Assembly (NCBI RefSeq): GCF_946482605.1
Contig: NZ_CAMLSE010000002.1
Span: 434,001 to 498,000 of the forward strand
Direction: 5' to 3'
Length of the DNA stretch: 64,000 nt
From: an uncultured Dyadobacter sp.
GTDB lineage: Bacteria > Bacteroidota > Bacteroidia > Cytophagales > Spirosomataceae
Part shown: positions 43,377-52,522 of the stretch, piece by piece
Numbering within the stretch: the stretch's first letter is position 1
Layout of the letters: every line of letters begins with the position of its first letter
Notes under the pieces: generated by a model
Databases searched by the model: none
Seen by the model: the letters and a program-made list of their open reading frames with translations, nothing else
What the model was told of the DNA's origin: nothing
Translations under genes and position numbers: made by a program

Positions 43377-44945
43377 ATGGCATTAGTAGGCAGTTTATTA
43401 AAGAAAGGCATCCATTTCAGCAACATCGTTGCCAACCGTCGGAAGGCAAGTTTGCACCAGCAACAGAAAAAGACCCTGGCCAAACTTCTGGCCAAGGCAA
43501 GATATACTGAGTTTGGCGAGAAGTACAACTTTGACGAATTGCTTTCCACCATCCTGTTTGGTGAAAAAGGGGCATTCTACGATCTGTACAAGCGTACGCT
43601 CCCCGTTTACGACTACAACAAGATCTTCAACGAATGGTGGCATAAGTCACTGGAAGGAGAAAAAGATATTTGCTGGCCGGGCCAGATCAAGTATTATGCA
43701 TTGAGTTCAGGTACTTCGGAAGCCGCTTCCAAGCAGATCCCGGTAACGAAGGCCATGACCAAGGCCATTCAGAAAACCAGCATTCGCCAGATCCTTTCGT
43801 TAGGACATTATAAGGACCTCCCGCCGGATTTATACGAAAAAGGTTTTCTGATGCTCAGCGGCAGTACCAATCTCAACCCGCATGACAACGGCAGCCTGGA
43901 AGGTGATTTGAGCGGCATCCAGATCCAGCAGATTCCCCGGTGGTTCCGGCCCTACTACAAGCCCGGGCAGAAAATCGCAGCGCAGCGCGACTGGGGCCTG
44001 AAACTGGAAGAAATCACACGCGTCGCCAGCGAATGGGACATCGGGTTCATCGTAGGTGTTCCTGCCTGGATACAGCTTCTGATGGAGAAGATCATCGCTC
44101 ATTACAAAGTGAATAACATTCACGACATATGGCCGAATTTACAGGTCTTCGCACACGGAGGTGTATCGTTTGAGCCGTATCGTAAAGGTTTTGAGAAATT
44201 ACTGGGCAAGCCGCTGATCTACATCAATACCTACCTGGCGTCGGAAGGTTTCATTGCTTATCAGACCCGGCCGGGCGCGGAAGGCATGGAGCTCGTGTGC
44301 GACAATGGAATATTTTTCGAATTTATCCCCTTCACACCTAAAAACTTCGACTCAGAGGGTACGATGCTGCCCAACGTCGAAACACTGATGATCGATCAGG
44401 TTGAGGAGGGAAAAGAATACGCATTACTGCTCTCGACCTGCGCAGGCGCGTGGCGCTACCTGATCGGCGACACCGTGAAATTTGTAGACAAATCACGAGG
44501 CGAAATCGTCATCACCGGGCGCACCAAACACTACCTGAGCCTCTGCGGGGAGCACCTTTCGGTGGACAATATGAACAAGGCTATCGACCTGGTATCCGGG
44601 GAAATGGCGATTTCGGTCAAAGAATTTACAGTTTGCGGCATCGAACATGGCAGTATGTTCGCACATCACTGGTATGTGGGTGTGGAGGAAACCAATGTCG
44701 ATGCGGATGCATTGAAGAAAAAGCTGGACGCTAAGCTTGCCGAGCTGAACGACGACTACGCTGTGGAGCGCAGGCACGCATTGAAAGAGGTTTTTGTAAC
44801 GGTGCTGCCTAATCAGGCATTCTATGACTGGATGGAATCCAAGGGGAAACTCGGAGGTCAGAACAAATTCCCGCGCGTTTTCAAGAAAGACCTGATCAGC
44901 GACTGGCAAAACTTCCTGAAAGCGGAAGGCTACGTGAAAGAATAA
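43377..44945 (+). CDS. GH3 auxin-responsive-promoter family protein (acyl-adenylate ligase fold)
   Basis: 522 residues, full length for bacterial GH3 proteins. In plants GH3 enzymes conjugate amino acids to acyl acids through an adenylate; the bacterial members have no agreed substrate. ATP-binding motifs: YALSSGTSEAASKQIPVT (about 106-123), LIYINTYLASEGFIAYQ and YLIGDTVKFVDKSRGEIVIT. The C-terminal lid domain is present (FTVCGIEHGSMFAHHWYVGV). It follows surE by 14 bp and faces the convergent LysE gene 2 bp away. Confidence 0.88.
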   Translation: MALVGSLLKKGIHFSNIVANRRKASLHQQQKKTLAKLLAKARYTEFGEKYNFDELLSTILFGEKGAFYDLYKRTLPVYDYNKIFNEWWHKSLEGEKDICWPGQIKYYALSSGTSEAASKQIPVTKAMTKAIQKTSIRQILSLGHYKDLPPDLYEKGFLMLSGSTNLNPHDNGSLEGDLSGIQIQQIPRWFRPYYKPGQKIAAQRDWGLKLEEITRVASEWDIGFIVGVPAWIQLLMEKIIAHYKVNNIHDIWPNLQVFAHGGVSFEPYRKGFEKLLGKPLIYINTYLASEGFIAYQTRPGAEGMELVCDNGIFFEFIPFTPKNFDSEGTMLPNVETLMIDQVEEGKEYALLLSTCAGAWRYLIGDTVKFVDKSRGEIVITGRTKHYLSLCGEHLSVDNMNKAIDLVSGEMAISVKEFTVCGIEHGSMFAHHWYVGVEETNVDADALKKKLDAKLAELNDDYAVERRHALKEVFVTVLPNQAFYDWMESKGKLGGQNKFPRVFKKDLISDWQNFLKAEGYVKE

Positions 44946-44947
44946 TC

Positions 44948-45562
44948 CTACTTCAAAAAATTGGAATAAGCGATCTGACAGGCGATGAGGATAAAAACCA
45001 CGCCTGTCACTTTGTTAAATACCGTTACTACCCTGGGTGTGAAAACCTTTTTCAGCCTGTGCGCGAAGACCGCTATCGCACTTTCCACCAAAAAAACCGC
45101 AATCACGCTCGCGCCAAAGAACAACAGTACCTGGTTCAGGTTATAGTGCAGATTCGTGCGGATATACGAAGCAATGGTTACCCAACTGATGAAGTTGACG
45201 GGGTTTAAGCCATTCAGGAGAAAGCCGGTCGTGAAGTAATAGAGCAGGTTTCCGAAGCGGGTCTGCGGGTAGGCGATCTGCGGCTGGCCTTTGATTAAAT
45301 TACTGAGTCCCAAAACAATCAGAAAGACTACCCCGGCACCGGCCATCCATTTCTGGAAATTGGGAATATCGGGCAATAACGCAGTGCCGAAAATGGCAAA
45401 GAAAACGAAGATAATATCGCATACAAATACACCGAATGCGATTTTGATCCCGGTGCGGTAGCCGTTGTCGACGCTGTTTTGGACCAGCGAGAAGAACACG
45501 GTCCCGAAAGTAAGGCACAATGCGACGCCGGTCAGCGTCCCGTAAAATAAAGCTTGAAGCAT
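44948..45562 (-). CDS. LysE-family amino acid exporter
   Basis: 204 residues with six hydrophobic segments. The pattern fits LysE/RhtB translocators: TGVALCLTFGTVFFSLVQNS at the N-terminus, FLLNGLNPVNFISWVTIAS in the middle (the NPxxxxFW-type loop), and a hydrophobic C-terminus. It would export an amino acid or derivative across the inner membrane. The substrate is unknown. The ATG lies 1 bp after the NUDIX stop, so it is translated from the same message. Confidence 0.87.
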   Translation of the reverse strand: MLQALFYGTLTGVALCLTFGTVFFSLVQNSVDNGYRTGIKIAFGVFVCDIIFVFFAIFGTALLPDIPNFQKWMAGAGVVFLIVLGLSNLIKGQPQIAYPQTRFGNLLYYFTTGFLLNGLNPVNFISWVTIASYIRTNLHYNLNQVLLFFGASVIAVFLVESAIAVFAHRLKKVFTPRVVTVFNKVTGVVFILIACQIAYSNFLK

Positions 45563-45563
45563 A

Positions 45564-46118
45564 TCAGATACCTTTCAGTCTGGCGGTCATCAATATGGCA
45601 GCGACCGAAAGCGAATCGGTGATCTCGGACCGCATAACCATTTCAACCGCCTCCTTTAAGGGCAATTTCCATACCTGTAAATCCTCCGTCTCTTCGGGCT
45701 CGGCCTGGTCCTGGGTAAGTTCTTCGGCGATGAACAGGAATCCTTCCTCGTTGGTTGCCGAGTTGGACGTGTGAATGCGGGAGAGTTTGGTCCATTTACT
45801 AGCCAAGAGACCGGTTTCTTCTTTCAATTCACGCTTGGCCGCGTCGAGCGGATCGGCACCGAGCGCGCCTCCTCCTTCCGGGATTTCCCATGAATACTCG
45901 TCGATCGCGTACCGGTACTGACCTACAAGGTAAATGTTGTTGTCGCTGTCCACCGGGATGACACCAATCGCCTGATTTTTGAATTTGACCAAACCGTAGA
46001 TGCCCTTGTTGCCCGACGGGTTAATTACGTCACGGTGACTCAGTTCCAGCCAGGCATTCTCATAAACGGTTTCAGACGAAAGTGTTTTCCAATTATTTTC
46101 AGTGGATATAACCCGCAT
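45564..46118 (-). CDS. NUDIX hydrolase, ADP-ribose pyrophosphatase-like
   Basis: 184 residues. The Nudix box is at about 86-108: GGGALGADPLDAAKRELKEE then TG. The REL-EE-G core is intact, but the first Glu of the consensus (Gx5Ex7REUxEExGU) is Ala here. The lead-in YRYAIDEYSWEIPEGG is typical of ADP-sugar pyrophosphatases. It would clear ADP-ribose or a related nucleotide sugar. It is the first gene of a two-gene minus-strand unit with lysE and diverges from the cation transporter, 38 bp away. Confidence 0.88.
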   Translation of the reverse strand: MRVISTENNWKTLSSETVYENAWLELSHRDVINPSGNKGIYGLVKFKNQAIGVIPVDSDNNIYLVGQYRYAIDEYSWEIPEGGGALGADPLDAAKRELKEETGLLASKWTKLSRIHTSNSATNEEGFLFIAEELTQDQAEPEETEDLQVWKLPLKEAVEMVMRSEITDSLSVAAILMTARLKGI

Positions 46119-46126
46119 TTTCTTAG

Positions 46127-46134
46127 TATTTTTG
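46127..46134 (+). promoter_or_regulatory. Candidate promoter -7 element for the cation transporter
   Basis: TATTTTTG fits TAnnTTTG and lies 22 bp before the ATG. No good TTG element is seen upstream, where the NUDIX coding region begins. Confidence 0.45.
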
Positions 46135-46156
46135 ACTCCTCATTGACAAATCTCAA

Positions 46157-47170
46157 ATGCAAATAAACCAAAATAAGCTTAAACAACGTCTCATCATGCT
46201 GTCTTTTGTAGCCAGTATTCTGCTGACGGGATTGAAGTTTTTTGCATTCTATCTTACCTCTTCCAATGCCATTCTGAGCGATGCCCTGGAATCGATTATC
46301 AATGTAATCGCCAGTGGATTTGCCTTTTACAGTGTATACCTTTCCTCCCAGCCCAAAGACAGGAACCATCCTTACGGACATGGGAAAGTCGAATTTTTTT
46401 CGGCAGGTTTTGAGGGTGCATTGATCATTATCGCATCGATTCTCATTATCGTCGAGGCCGTAAAGCGGATCATGGATCCCTCTCCGATCGAAAATCTGGC
46501 ACAGGGTTCGGTCTTTATCATCTTCACCATTCTTGTAAACACCGCTATCGGCTACAAGCTCCTGACCGAAGGGCGACGCGCCAATTCCCTGGCATTGGTC
46601 GCCGACGGAAAGCATTTAATGTCCGACAGCATCAGCAGTGTTGTGCTTATTCTGAGTGTCGGGCTGATCATGCTTACCGGCTATGTCTGGATCGACAGCG
46701 TTGCTTCCCTCCTTTTCGGACTTTTCCTGGCTTACAGCGGGTCACAGCTGGTGAGCAGGTCGGTCGCCGGGCTCATGGACGCCAGCGACGAACTGCTGCT
46801 CGACAAGGTGATTCATGTTTTAAACGAAAACAAAAAGGACGAGTGGATCGACGTCCATAACCTTCGCGCACAACAGTACGGCTCCGACCTGCATATCGAC
46901 TGCCATTTGACATTACCCTACTACTGGGAATTGCAAAAAGTACATGAAACGATTCACGATTTCGAGAACATTCTGAAAGGCTCCCAACCGGGTGAAACGG
47001 AAATTTTCGTCCACGCCGATCCGTGCATATACCAATGTTGCTACTTTTGCAGGATCGACAATTGTCCCGTCCGCCAGCATGCGTTCGTGCAGGACATTGA
47101 ATGGGACGCAGCAAAACTTACCAAAAACGAAAAGCTGTACCGCGAAGCCAGAATCAATATTCAGGAATAA
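46157..47170 (+). CDS. Cation diffusion facilitator family metal transporter
   Basis: 337 residues with six transmembrane segments. It would export divalent metal from the cytoplasm by proton exchange. Family motifs: ILSDALESIINVIASGFAFY, HPYGHGKVEFFSAGFEGA with the typical HPYGHGK, and VADGKHLMSDSISSVVLILS. The C-terminal cytoplasmic domain is present. Its end is unusual in having four Cys within 20 residues (CIYQCCYFCRIDNC), a possible metal-sensing cluster. The metal cannot be inferred. The next gene starts 25 bp later on the same strand. Confidence 0.9.
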   Translation: MQINQNKLKQRLIMLSFVASILLTGLKFFAFYLTSSNAILSDALESIINVIASGFAFYSVYLSSQPKDRNHPYGHGKVEFFSAGFEGALIIIASILIIVEAVKRIMDPSPIENLAQGSVFIIFTILVNTAIGYKLLTEGRRANSLALVADGKHLMSDSISSVVLILSVGLIMLTGYVWIDSVASLLFGLFLAYSGSQLVSRSVAGLMDASDELLLDKVIHVLNENKKDEWIDVHNLRAQQYGSDLHIDCHLTLPYYWELQKVHETIHDFENILKGSQPGETEIFVHADPCIYQCCYFCRIDNCPVRQHAFVQDIEWDAAKLTKNEKLYREARINIQE

Positions 47171-47195
47171 ACATAAATCTAAATTCTAACCAATC

Positions 47196-48119
47196 ATGGA
47201 CTTTTCCCGTCGCGATTTCCTTAAACAGGCCGGAGCCGCTGCATTCGCTGCCACTGCATTTACAGATTTGTTCGCTGAACCAGCTGCGAAAAAACTCTGG
47301 TTTGACATTTCATTGGCCGAATGGTCATTGCACAAGGCTCTTTTCGCGAAAAAACTTACTAATCTCGATTTCCCCGAACTGGCGAAAAAAGAATTCGGCA
47401 TCTCTATTGTCGAGTATGTTAACCAGTTTTTCAAAGACAAAGCAGAAGATAAGACTTACCTGGCCGAGCTTCTGAAAAGGGCCAAAGACAATGGCGTGAG
47501 CAACCACCTGATCATGATTGACGGTGAAGGTGGCCTGGGTGAGTTGGATGCGGCGGTACGCAACAAGGCGGTTGAAAACCACTACAAATGGGTTGAAGCT
47601 GCCAAATATCTGGGTTGCAAAACCATCCGCGTGAATGCATTCGGCAAAGGTTCGGATGAGGAAATTGCCAAAGCTGCGGTGGAAGGTCTGGGTAAACTGG
47701 GCGAATTTGCATCCAAAACAGGCATTAATGTCATCGTCGAAAACCACGGAGGTTCGTCTTCAAACGGCAAATGGTTGTCGGGTGTGATGAAGCAGGTGAA
47801 TATGAAAAACGTGGGAACCTTGCCTGATTTCGGCAATTTTTGCATCAAGCGCTCTGCCGACGGCTGTGCCGAATCGTACGATCGCTACCAGGGAACGCAG
47901 GAACTGATGCCTTTTGCAAAAGGCGTGAGCGCTAAAACTTATGATTTCGATGAAAAAGGCAACTGCATTGAAACTGATTATTCCAAAATCCTGAAAGTGG
48001 TGAAAGCTAGCGGCTTTAAAGGTATCGCAGGTATCGAATATGAAGGAAGCAAGCTTTCGGAATACGATGGTATCAAGGCGACGAAGGCGTTACTGGAGCG
48101 TGTTGGGCCTACCGTGTAG
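47196..48119 (+). CDS. Tat-exported sugar phosphate isomerase/epimerase-like TIM barrel
   Basis: 307 residues. Twin-arginine signal: [20 protein letters not shown]. The rest is an AP-endonuclease 2-like TIM barrel: [54 protein letters not shown] with the metal-binding Glu and His, [14 protein letters not shown] and [20 protein letters not shown]. Exported members are common in Bacteroidota and are usually called sugar isomerases without proof. Substrate unknown. It lies 25 bp after the cation transporter, though the pairing may be accidental. Confidence 0.87.
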   Translation: MDFSRRDFLKQAGAAAFAATAFTDLFAEPAAKKLWFDISLAEWSLHKALFAKKLTNLDFPELAKKEFGISIVEYVNQFFKDKAEDKTYLAELLKRAKDNGVSNHLIMIDGEGGLGELDAAVRNKAVENHYKWVEAAKYLGCKTIRVNAFGKGSDEEIAKAAVEGLGKLGEFASKTGINVIVENHGGSSSNGKWLSGVMKQVNMKNVGTLPDFGNFCIKRSADGCAESYDRYQGTQELMPFAKGVSAKTYDFDEKGNCIETDYSKILKVVKASGFKGIAGIEYEGSKLSEYDGIKATKALLERVGPTV

Positions 48120-48147
48120 TATTTCGATTGAGCGTGGTCAACAGGAT

Positions 48148-48264
48148 GTTGGGCGTAGTCACCGACTACGTCCGAGTGTATGCCGGTCTCTGACCGGCTT
48201 GCGTGACGTTGCTGTCAGAGACCGCCCAACGCTCCGACGTAGTCTGAGACTACGACGAACACTT
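48148..48264. repeat. REP-like repeat family 2, copy 1
   Basis: A 117-bp unit built from small perfect hairpins: CGTAGTC-ACC-GACTACG, CCGGTC-TCT-GACCGG, and CGTAGTC-TGA-GACTACG near its end, with a GTCAGAGAC segment between them. The outer ends also complement one another (GACTACGTC and GACGTAGTC). A near-identical copy lies at 48367-48484. Confidence 0.85.
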
Positions 48265-48296
48265 ACAGTGCCGACGGTGCGTTTTGATCTTTAAAC

Positions 48297-48331
48297 GAGA
48301 ACACCTGACAAGTCGTTTGTCAGGTGTTCTC
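48297..48331. terminator. Strong bidirectional hairpin between the two repeats
   Basis: GAGAACACCTGACAA pairs perfectly with TTGTCAGGTGTTCTC: a 15-bp stem and 5-base loop. It sits between the convergent isomerase-like gene and folE. T runs are short on both sides. Confidence 0.65.
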
Positions 48332-48366
48332 ATTTATAAGGTATTGTCCAGTGAAGTTACCCGAAA

Positions 48367-48484
48367 GTTGGGCGTAGTCACCGACTACGTCCGAGTGTGT
48401 GCCGGTCTCTGACCGGCTTGCCTGATGTTGCGGTCAGAGACCGCCTGACGCTCCGACGTAGTCTGAGACTACGCCGAACACTTT
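48367..48484. repeat. REP-like repeat family 2, copy 2
   Basis: This copy has the same order of hairpins as the unit at 48148 and is in the same orientation. It differs at a few positions (for example CCTGATGTTGCGGTCAGAG against CGTGACGTTGCTGTCAGAG). Its last bases supply the folE stop codon. Confidence 0.85.
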
Positions 48485-49172
48485 ACATTCCCAGGTAGCT
48501 CAAAAACTCCTTCTTAGTCATCTCTTCTTCGAACTTACCGCCATAAAAAGCAGTAACGGTCGAACTGCCGGAATCACGGATCCCGCGCGACTGTACACAC
48601 ATATGTTGCGCGTCGATCACAACGGCAACGTCTTCTGTCTGCAAGGCTTGTTTCAGTTCGTTGGCAATCTGCACGGTCAGACGTTCCTGAACCTGTGGAC
48701 GTTTGGAATAATACTCCACAATACGATTCAGCTTCGACAAACCGATCACCTTTCCGCTTGAAATATAGGCCACATGCGCCTTTCCGTAGATGGGAACGAA
48801 GTGATGTTCACAGTTCGAAAAGACAGAAATGTCCTTCTCGACCAGCATTTGGTTGTATTTGTATTTATTGTCGAACAGGGTAACGGCCGGTTTGTTCTTA
48901 GGATCCAAACCGCTGAAAACCTCCTTGATGAACATTTTCGCAACGCGTTTTGGCGTGCCTTTCAGGCTATCGTCCGCCATATCCAGACCCATTATCTCCA
49001 TAATATGACGAAAATGCTTCTCGATCAGTTCCATTTTAAGCTCATCCTCCATGGCGAATGCATCTTTTCGCATGGGAGTTTCGATAGAGGAGAATAAATG
49101 ATCGTCACCAATCTCTTCGAGATCCAAAGCCGCACTAGGCTGGATATTCGACAAAATTCCGTTCTGTTTCAT
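48483..49172 (-). CDS. folE: GTP cyclohydrolase I FolE
   Basis: 229 residues. It makes dihydroneopterin triphosphate from GTP, the first step towards folate and, with QueD, towards deazapurines. Zinc and active-site segments are visible: VFSNCEHHFVPIYGKAHVAY (Cys and His ligands), IGLSKLNRIVEYYSKRPQVQ, VVIDAQHMCVQSRGIRDSGS with the second Cys. The ATG at 49172 overlaps the 3' end of queD by 38 bp; a later ATG at 49073 would avoid the overlap but shorten the N-terminus. The stop lies in a REP-like repeat. Confidence 0.95.
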   Translation of the reverse strand: MKQNGILSNIQPSAALDLEEIGDDHLFSSIETPMRKDAFAMEDELKMELIEKHFRHIMEIMGLDMADDSLKGTPKRVAKMFIKEVFSGLDPKNKPAVTLFDNKYKYNQMLVEKDISVFSNCEHHFVPIYGKAHVAYISSGKVIGLSKLNRIVEYYSKRPQVQERLTVQIANELKQALQTEDVAVVIDAQHMCVQSRGIRDSGSSTVTAFYGGKFEEEMTKKEFLSYLGM

Positions 49173-49548
49173 ATAATCTAACTTTCAGGTCCAGCCCTGA
49201 ATCAATTTTAGGTCTTAGTATTGAGTAAATAACGATCGCGATATTTTCTGCGGTGGGGTTCAGATTCTTAAACTCCTCGACGTCGAGATTGAGATTGCGG
49301 TGATCGAGCCGATCGGTGACCGACTCTTTCAAAATAACGCTGAGGACCTTCATATCCATTACATAGCCGGTCTTCGGGTCCAATGGCCCGGTAACCTGCA
49401 CGATCAGTTCATAATTGTGTCCGTGAAAATGAGGATTATTACACTTCCCGAAAACCTCCTCGTTCTTTTCCTCCGACCATTCCGGATTGTGAAGACGATG
49501 GGCCGCATTAAAGTGCTCCTTCCGAAACACCGCCACCTTTTGCACCAT
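49135..49548 (-). CDS. queD: 6-carboxytetrahydropterin synthase QueD/PTPS family
   Basis: 137 residues. It acts on dihydroneopterin triphosphate, the product of the neighbouring FolE. Zinc histidines: HFNAAHRLHN (His15 and His20 region) and HFHGHNYELIVQVTG. The catalytic Cys is in FGKCNNPHFHG. The C-terminal Glu is present (RLYETERNFVEYP). The overlap with folE makes the two genes one coupled unit. Whether the product goes to queuosine or to a pterin cannot be told, as no other queuosine gene is in the window. Confidence 0.9.
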   Translation of the reverse strand: MVQKVAVFRKEHFNAAHRLHNPEWSEEKNEEVFGKCNNPHFHGHNYELIVQVTGPLDPKTGYVMDMKVLSVILKESVTDRLDHRNLNLDVEEFKNLNPTAENIAIVIYSILRPKIDSGLDLKVRLYETERNFVEYPA

Positions 49549-49875
49549 ATTTTAAATTACTTAAATTTAAATTTTCCCCAAATGTCGTTACAAAGTATGT
49601 GTCCAACACATTTACGGGATCGAGCCTGTCATGAAATGCTCTTGCAGGAGTCACTTGCTTTGGTGAAACGCTACAATTTCGGATTTTGTTCATTCTCTTT
49701 TCAATTCGTTGTCAAAGAACCGCGTTTCGTTATCGCATAGCTACCTTCTATCCTGAATTTTTAGTTAATAAAAAAATTTAAAAATCTCGTTATTGCTTGT
49801 AAATTGCGCCCCCGGATCAATGAAGACCAAATAATCTTTTACCAATACTCCCTGAACCTTTCAACAGATTCTGAT
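49549..49875. other. 327-bp divergent intergenic region
   Basis: The region lies between queD and the GH109-like gene and must hold both promoters. It has an AT-rich part (about 49760-49800, TTAATAAAAAAATTTAAAAA). CATACTTTGTAACG on the minus strand (about 49590) is a near match to TAnnTTTG. The leader-like CCTGAACCTTTCAACAG (about 49852) precedes the gene at 49876. No ORF is credible. Confidence 0.45.
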
Positions 49876-51228
49876 ATGGATAGACGTGATTTTCTGCAAA
49901 AAACCGCTTTGGCCGGTCCGATCGCGGGGATCATTCCTTCGCTGTATACCAAAAAGGAAAAGCCGGCAGGAAATGTGCGTTTGGGCTTCATTGGTGTCGG
50001 GCTGCGCGGCCGCAATCATGTGGAGCAGGCCCTGTTCCGCCCCGATGTGGAGATTAATGCAATTTGCGACATCGATCAGGATGCGATCAATATCACTCTG
50101 GACAAGATCAAAAAAGCTGGTAAAAAGGCCCCGGCCGTATATTCCAAAGGAAACGAGGATTTCATGAACCTCGTCAAGCGCGATGATCTGGACGGCGTAC
50201 TGATCGCCACCCCGTGGGAATGGCACGTACCCATGGCGCTGGCCTCCATGAATGCAGGGAAATATACCGCGGTCGAGGTTTCGGCAACTGTGACATTGCA
50301 GGAATCCTGGGACCTTGTCAATACCTTTGAAAAGACCGGCTCCCATTGCATGATCCTGGAAAATGTCTGCTACCGCCGTGACGTCATGGCGATCTTAAAG
50401 ATGATCCGCGCAGGCATGTTCGGTGAAATGACCTATGCGCATTGCGGTTACCAGCACGACCTGCGTGGGATCAAGCTGAATAACGGCCACAGCAACGAAG
50501 GACACGGCGTCGAGTTCGGTGCGAAAGGCTACTCCGAAGCAAAATGGCGCACGCAGCATTCGGTAAACCGCAATGGCGACATTTATCCTACCCACGGCCT
50601 GGGACCGGTAGCCCACTGGCTGGATATCAACCGGGGGAACTGTTTTACTTACCTGACTTCCACCAGCACCAAATCAAGAGGACTACATAAATACATCGTC
50701 GATCACGGCGGCAAAGATCACCCCAATGCGAAAGTCAATTTCAAATTGGGCGATATTGTTACTACTGTGATTCAGTGTCACAATGGCGAGAACATTGTGA
50801 TTGTGCACGATACGAACTCGCCACGCCCCTACTCGCTCGGATTCCGCGCCCAGGGCACAGAAGGCATCTGGATGAACGACGGGCACAGTATCTACCTGGA
50901 AGGCGTGTCACCGAAGGAGCACATTGGCGAACCGGACAAGCCATATCTCGAAAAAAACGACCATCCGCTGTGGGCCAAGTATGCCAAAGAGGCCGAGAAT
51001 GCCGGCCATGGGGGAATCGACTACTTTGTACTGAGAGGTTTTGTGGAGGCTATCAAACGCAAAACCGCGCCTCCGATCGATGTATATGACACTGCCGTGT
51101 GGAGTGCCATCAGTCCGTTATCGGAGCTTTCCATCGCACGTGGCAGTTCTCCCGTCGAAATTCCCGATTTCACAAGAGGAAAATGGAGAACAAATCAGCG
51201 GATCTTTGGCCTAAATGATGAATATTGA
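49876..51228 (+). CDS. Exported Gfo/Idh/MocA protein of the GH109 (alpha-N-acetylgalactosaminidase) type
   Basis: 450 residues from the ATG at 49876. The N-terminus MDRRDFLQKTALAGPIAG is a Tat-type signal. The Rossmann segment is VRLGFIGVGLRGRNHVEQAL. The middle shows marks of GH109: GVLIATPWEWHVPMALASMN, CMILENVCYRRDVMAILKMI and YPTHGLGPVAHWLDINRG. GH109 enzymes cleave alpha-GalNAc using a bound NAD cofactor through a redox mechanism. The family also holds uncharacterised relatives, so the substrate is a best guess. A sugar transporter and a GHMP kinase follow on the same strand, which supports a saccharide role. Confidence 0.82.
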   Translation: MDRRDFLQKTALAGPIAGIIPSLYTKKEKPAGNVRLGFIGVGLRGRNHVEQALFRPDVEINAICDIDQDAINITLDKIKKAGKKAPAVYSKGNEDFMNLVKRDDLDGVLIATPWEWHVPMALASMNAGKYTAVEVSATVTLQESWDLVNTFEKTGSHCMILENVCYRRDVMAILKMIRAGMFGEMTYAHCGYQHDLRGIKLNNGHSNEGHGVEFGAKGYSEAKWRTQHSVNRNGDIYPTHGLGPVAHWLDINRGNCFTYLTSTSTKSRGLHKYIVDHGGKDHPNAKVNFKLGDIVTTVIQCHNGENIVIVHDTNSPRPYSLGFRAQGTEGIWMNDGHSIYLEGVSPKEHIGEPDKPYLEKNDHPLWAKYAKEAENAGHGGIDYFVLRGFVEAIKRKTAPPIDVYDTAVWSAISPLSELSIARGSSPVEIPDFTRGKWRTNQRIFGLNDEY

Positions 51229-51294
51229 GTATTATAGTAAAACCCTGATTTTAACCAACCAAATAACCCGACAACCTAATCCAATACGACTTAA

Positions 51295-52518
51295 ATGAGC
51301 AAAAAGAACAGTTACCTGGGTCCCCTCTTCATTATCGGCATTCTATTCTTTGTGATGGGTTTCGTCACATGGGTTAACGGAACACTGATCACTTTCTTCA
51401 AAAAAGCATTCTCACTCGATAACACCAGTTCCTACCTGGTCACGTTCGCATTTTTCATTTCCTACACCGTCATGGCGATCCCATGTTCGATGGTATTGAA
51501 AAAGACCGGTTTTAAAAACGGCATGTCCCTGGCGCTCGGCGTCATGGCAGTAGGTACGCTGATATTCATTCCGGCCGCCGAAATGGCGTCGTATCCGCTG
51601 TTCCTGGTCGGTCTTTTCACGATCGGTATCGGACTTACGGTATTACAAACCGCTTCTAATCCCTACGCAACAATCCTCGGGCCGCGTGAAAGTGCTGCCC
51701 AGCGGATCAGCATCATGGGTATTGCTAACAAATCGGCTGGCATTTTCAGCCAGATTATTTTTGGTAAACTGCTCCTCGCAGGCGCATCCACGGGAGACCC
51801 CAAGTCGGAACTTGATAAAGTGGCTATGCCGTATCTGGTCCTGACGGCAGTGTTGGTGGTGCTGGCATTGGTGATCAGGATGTCGAAAGGACTGGTCGAA
51901 GTAAGTGAAGAAGAAGACGATGCTCCCGTTGCCGGGCAGCAGGTATCGGCGCAGAAAACCAGCGTATTGCAATTCCCAAATCTCGTACTGGGTGTAATAG
52001 CATTGTTCTGCTACGTGGGTGCCGAAGTAATCGCGGGTGACACGATCATCAGTTACGGCGTATCGCTCGGCTTTCCCGAGGAAGAGGCCCGTTTGTTCGG
52101 AACTTATACATTATATGGTATGATGACCGGTTATTTACTGGGTATTGTACTGATCCCGAAATATGTATCTCAACAGGCCTACCTGAAATTCTCGGCCATT
52201 CTGGGTCTGGTGGTAACGGTTGTTGCTATTAATTCGACCGGCTTCACCTCCGTCATTTGCATTGCGATACTTGGTTTTGCCAATGCGGTGATCTGGCCTG
52301 CATTGTGGCCATTGGCTTTGAGCGGCTTGGGTAAATTCACAAAAATTGCCTCTGCATTGCTGGTAATGGGTATTTCCGGCGGCGCAGTATTACCTTTGGT
52401 ATATGGAAGCATCGCCGACTCGATCGGCAGTACGCAGGAAGCTTACTGGATTTTGGTTCCACTTTACATTTATATGCTGTATTTCGGCTTTGCAGGCCAC
52501 AAAAAGAAAAGCTGGTAG
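51295..52518 (+). CDS. MFS sugar:proton symporter, FucP/GluP type
   Basis: 407 residues with about 12 transmembrane helices. The family carries L-fucose, glucose or galactose into the cytoplasm. Seen: FFVMGFVTWVNGTLITFFKK in helix 1, FFISYTVMAIPCSMVLKKTG, LTVLQTASNPYATILGPRES (the typical NPY motif) and ALWPLALSGLGKFTKIASAL. The exact sugar is not readable. It lies 66 bp after the GH109-like gene and 4 bp before the GHMP kinase, so import and phosphorylation of one sugar are probably linked. Confidence 0.9.
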   Translation: MSKKNSYLGPLFIIGILFFVMGFVTWVNGTLITFFKKAFSLDNTSSYLVTFAFFISYTVMAIPCSMVLKKTGFKNGMSLALGVMAVGTLIFIPAAEMASYPLFLVGLFTIGIGLTVLQTASNPYATILGPRESAAQRISIMGIANKSAGIFSQIIFGKLLLAGASTGDPKSELDKVAMPYLVLTAVLVVLALVIRMSKGLVEVSEEEDDAPVAGQQVSAQKTSVLQFPNLVLGVIALFCYVGAEVIAGDTIISYGVSLGFPEEEARLFGTYTLYGMMTGYLLGIVLIPKYVSQQAYLKFSAILGLVVTVVAINSTGFTSVICIAILGFANAVIWPALWPLALSGLGKFTKIASALLVMGISGGAVLPLVYGSIADSIGSTQEAYWILVPLYIYMLYFGFAGHKKKSW

Positions 52519-52522
52519 TTCA

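Noticed and set aside
48040..48294. 84-codon open frame over the first REP-like repeat
   Set aside because: It is translated repeat sequence, Arg-rich and without a domain.
48148..48484. CRISPR array
   Set aside because: There are only two copies, each over 110 bp and internally palindromic, with no spacers of uniform size and no cas genes.
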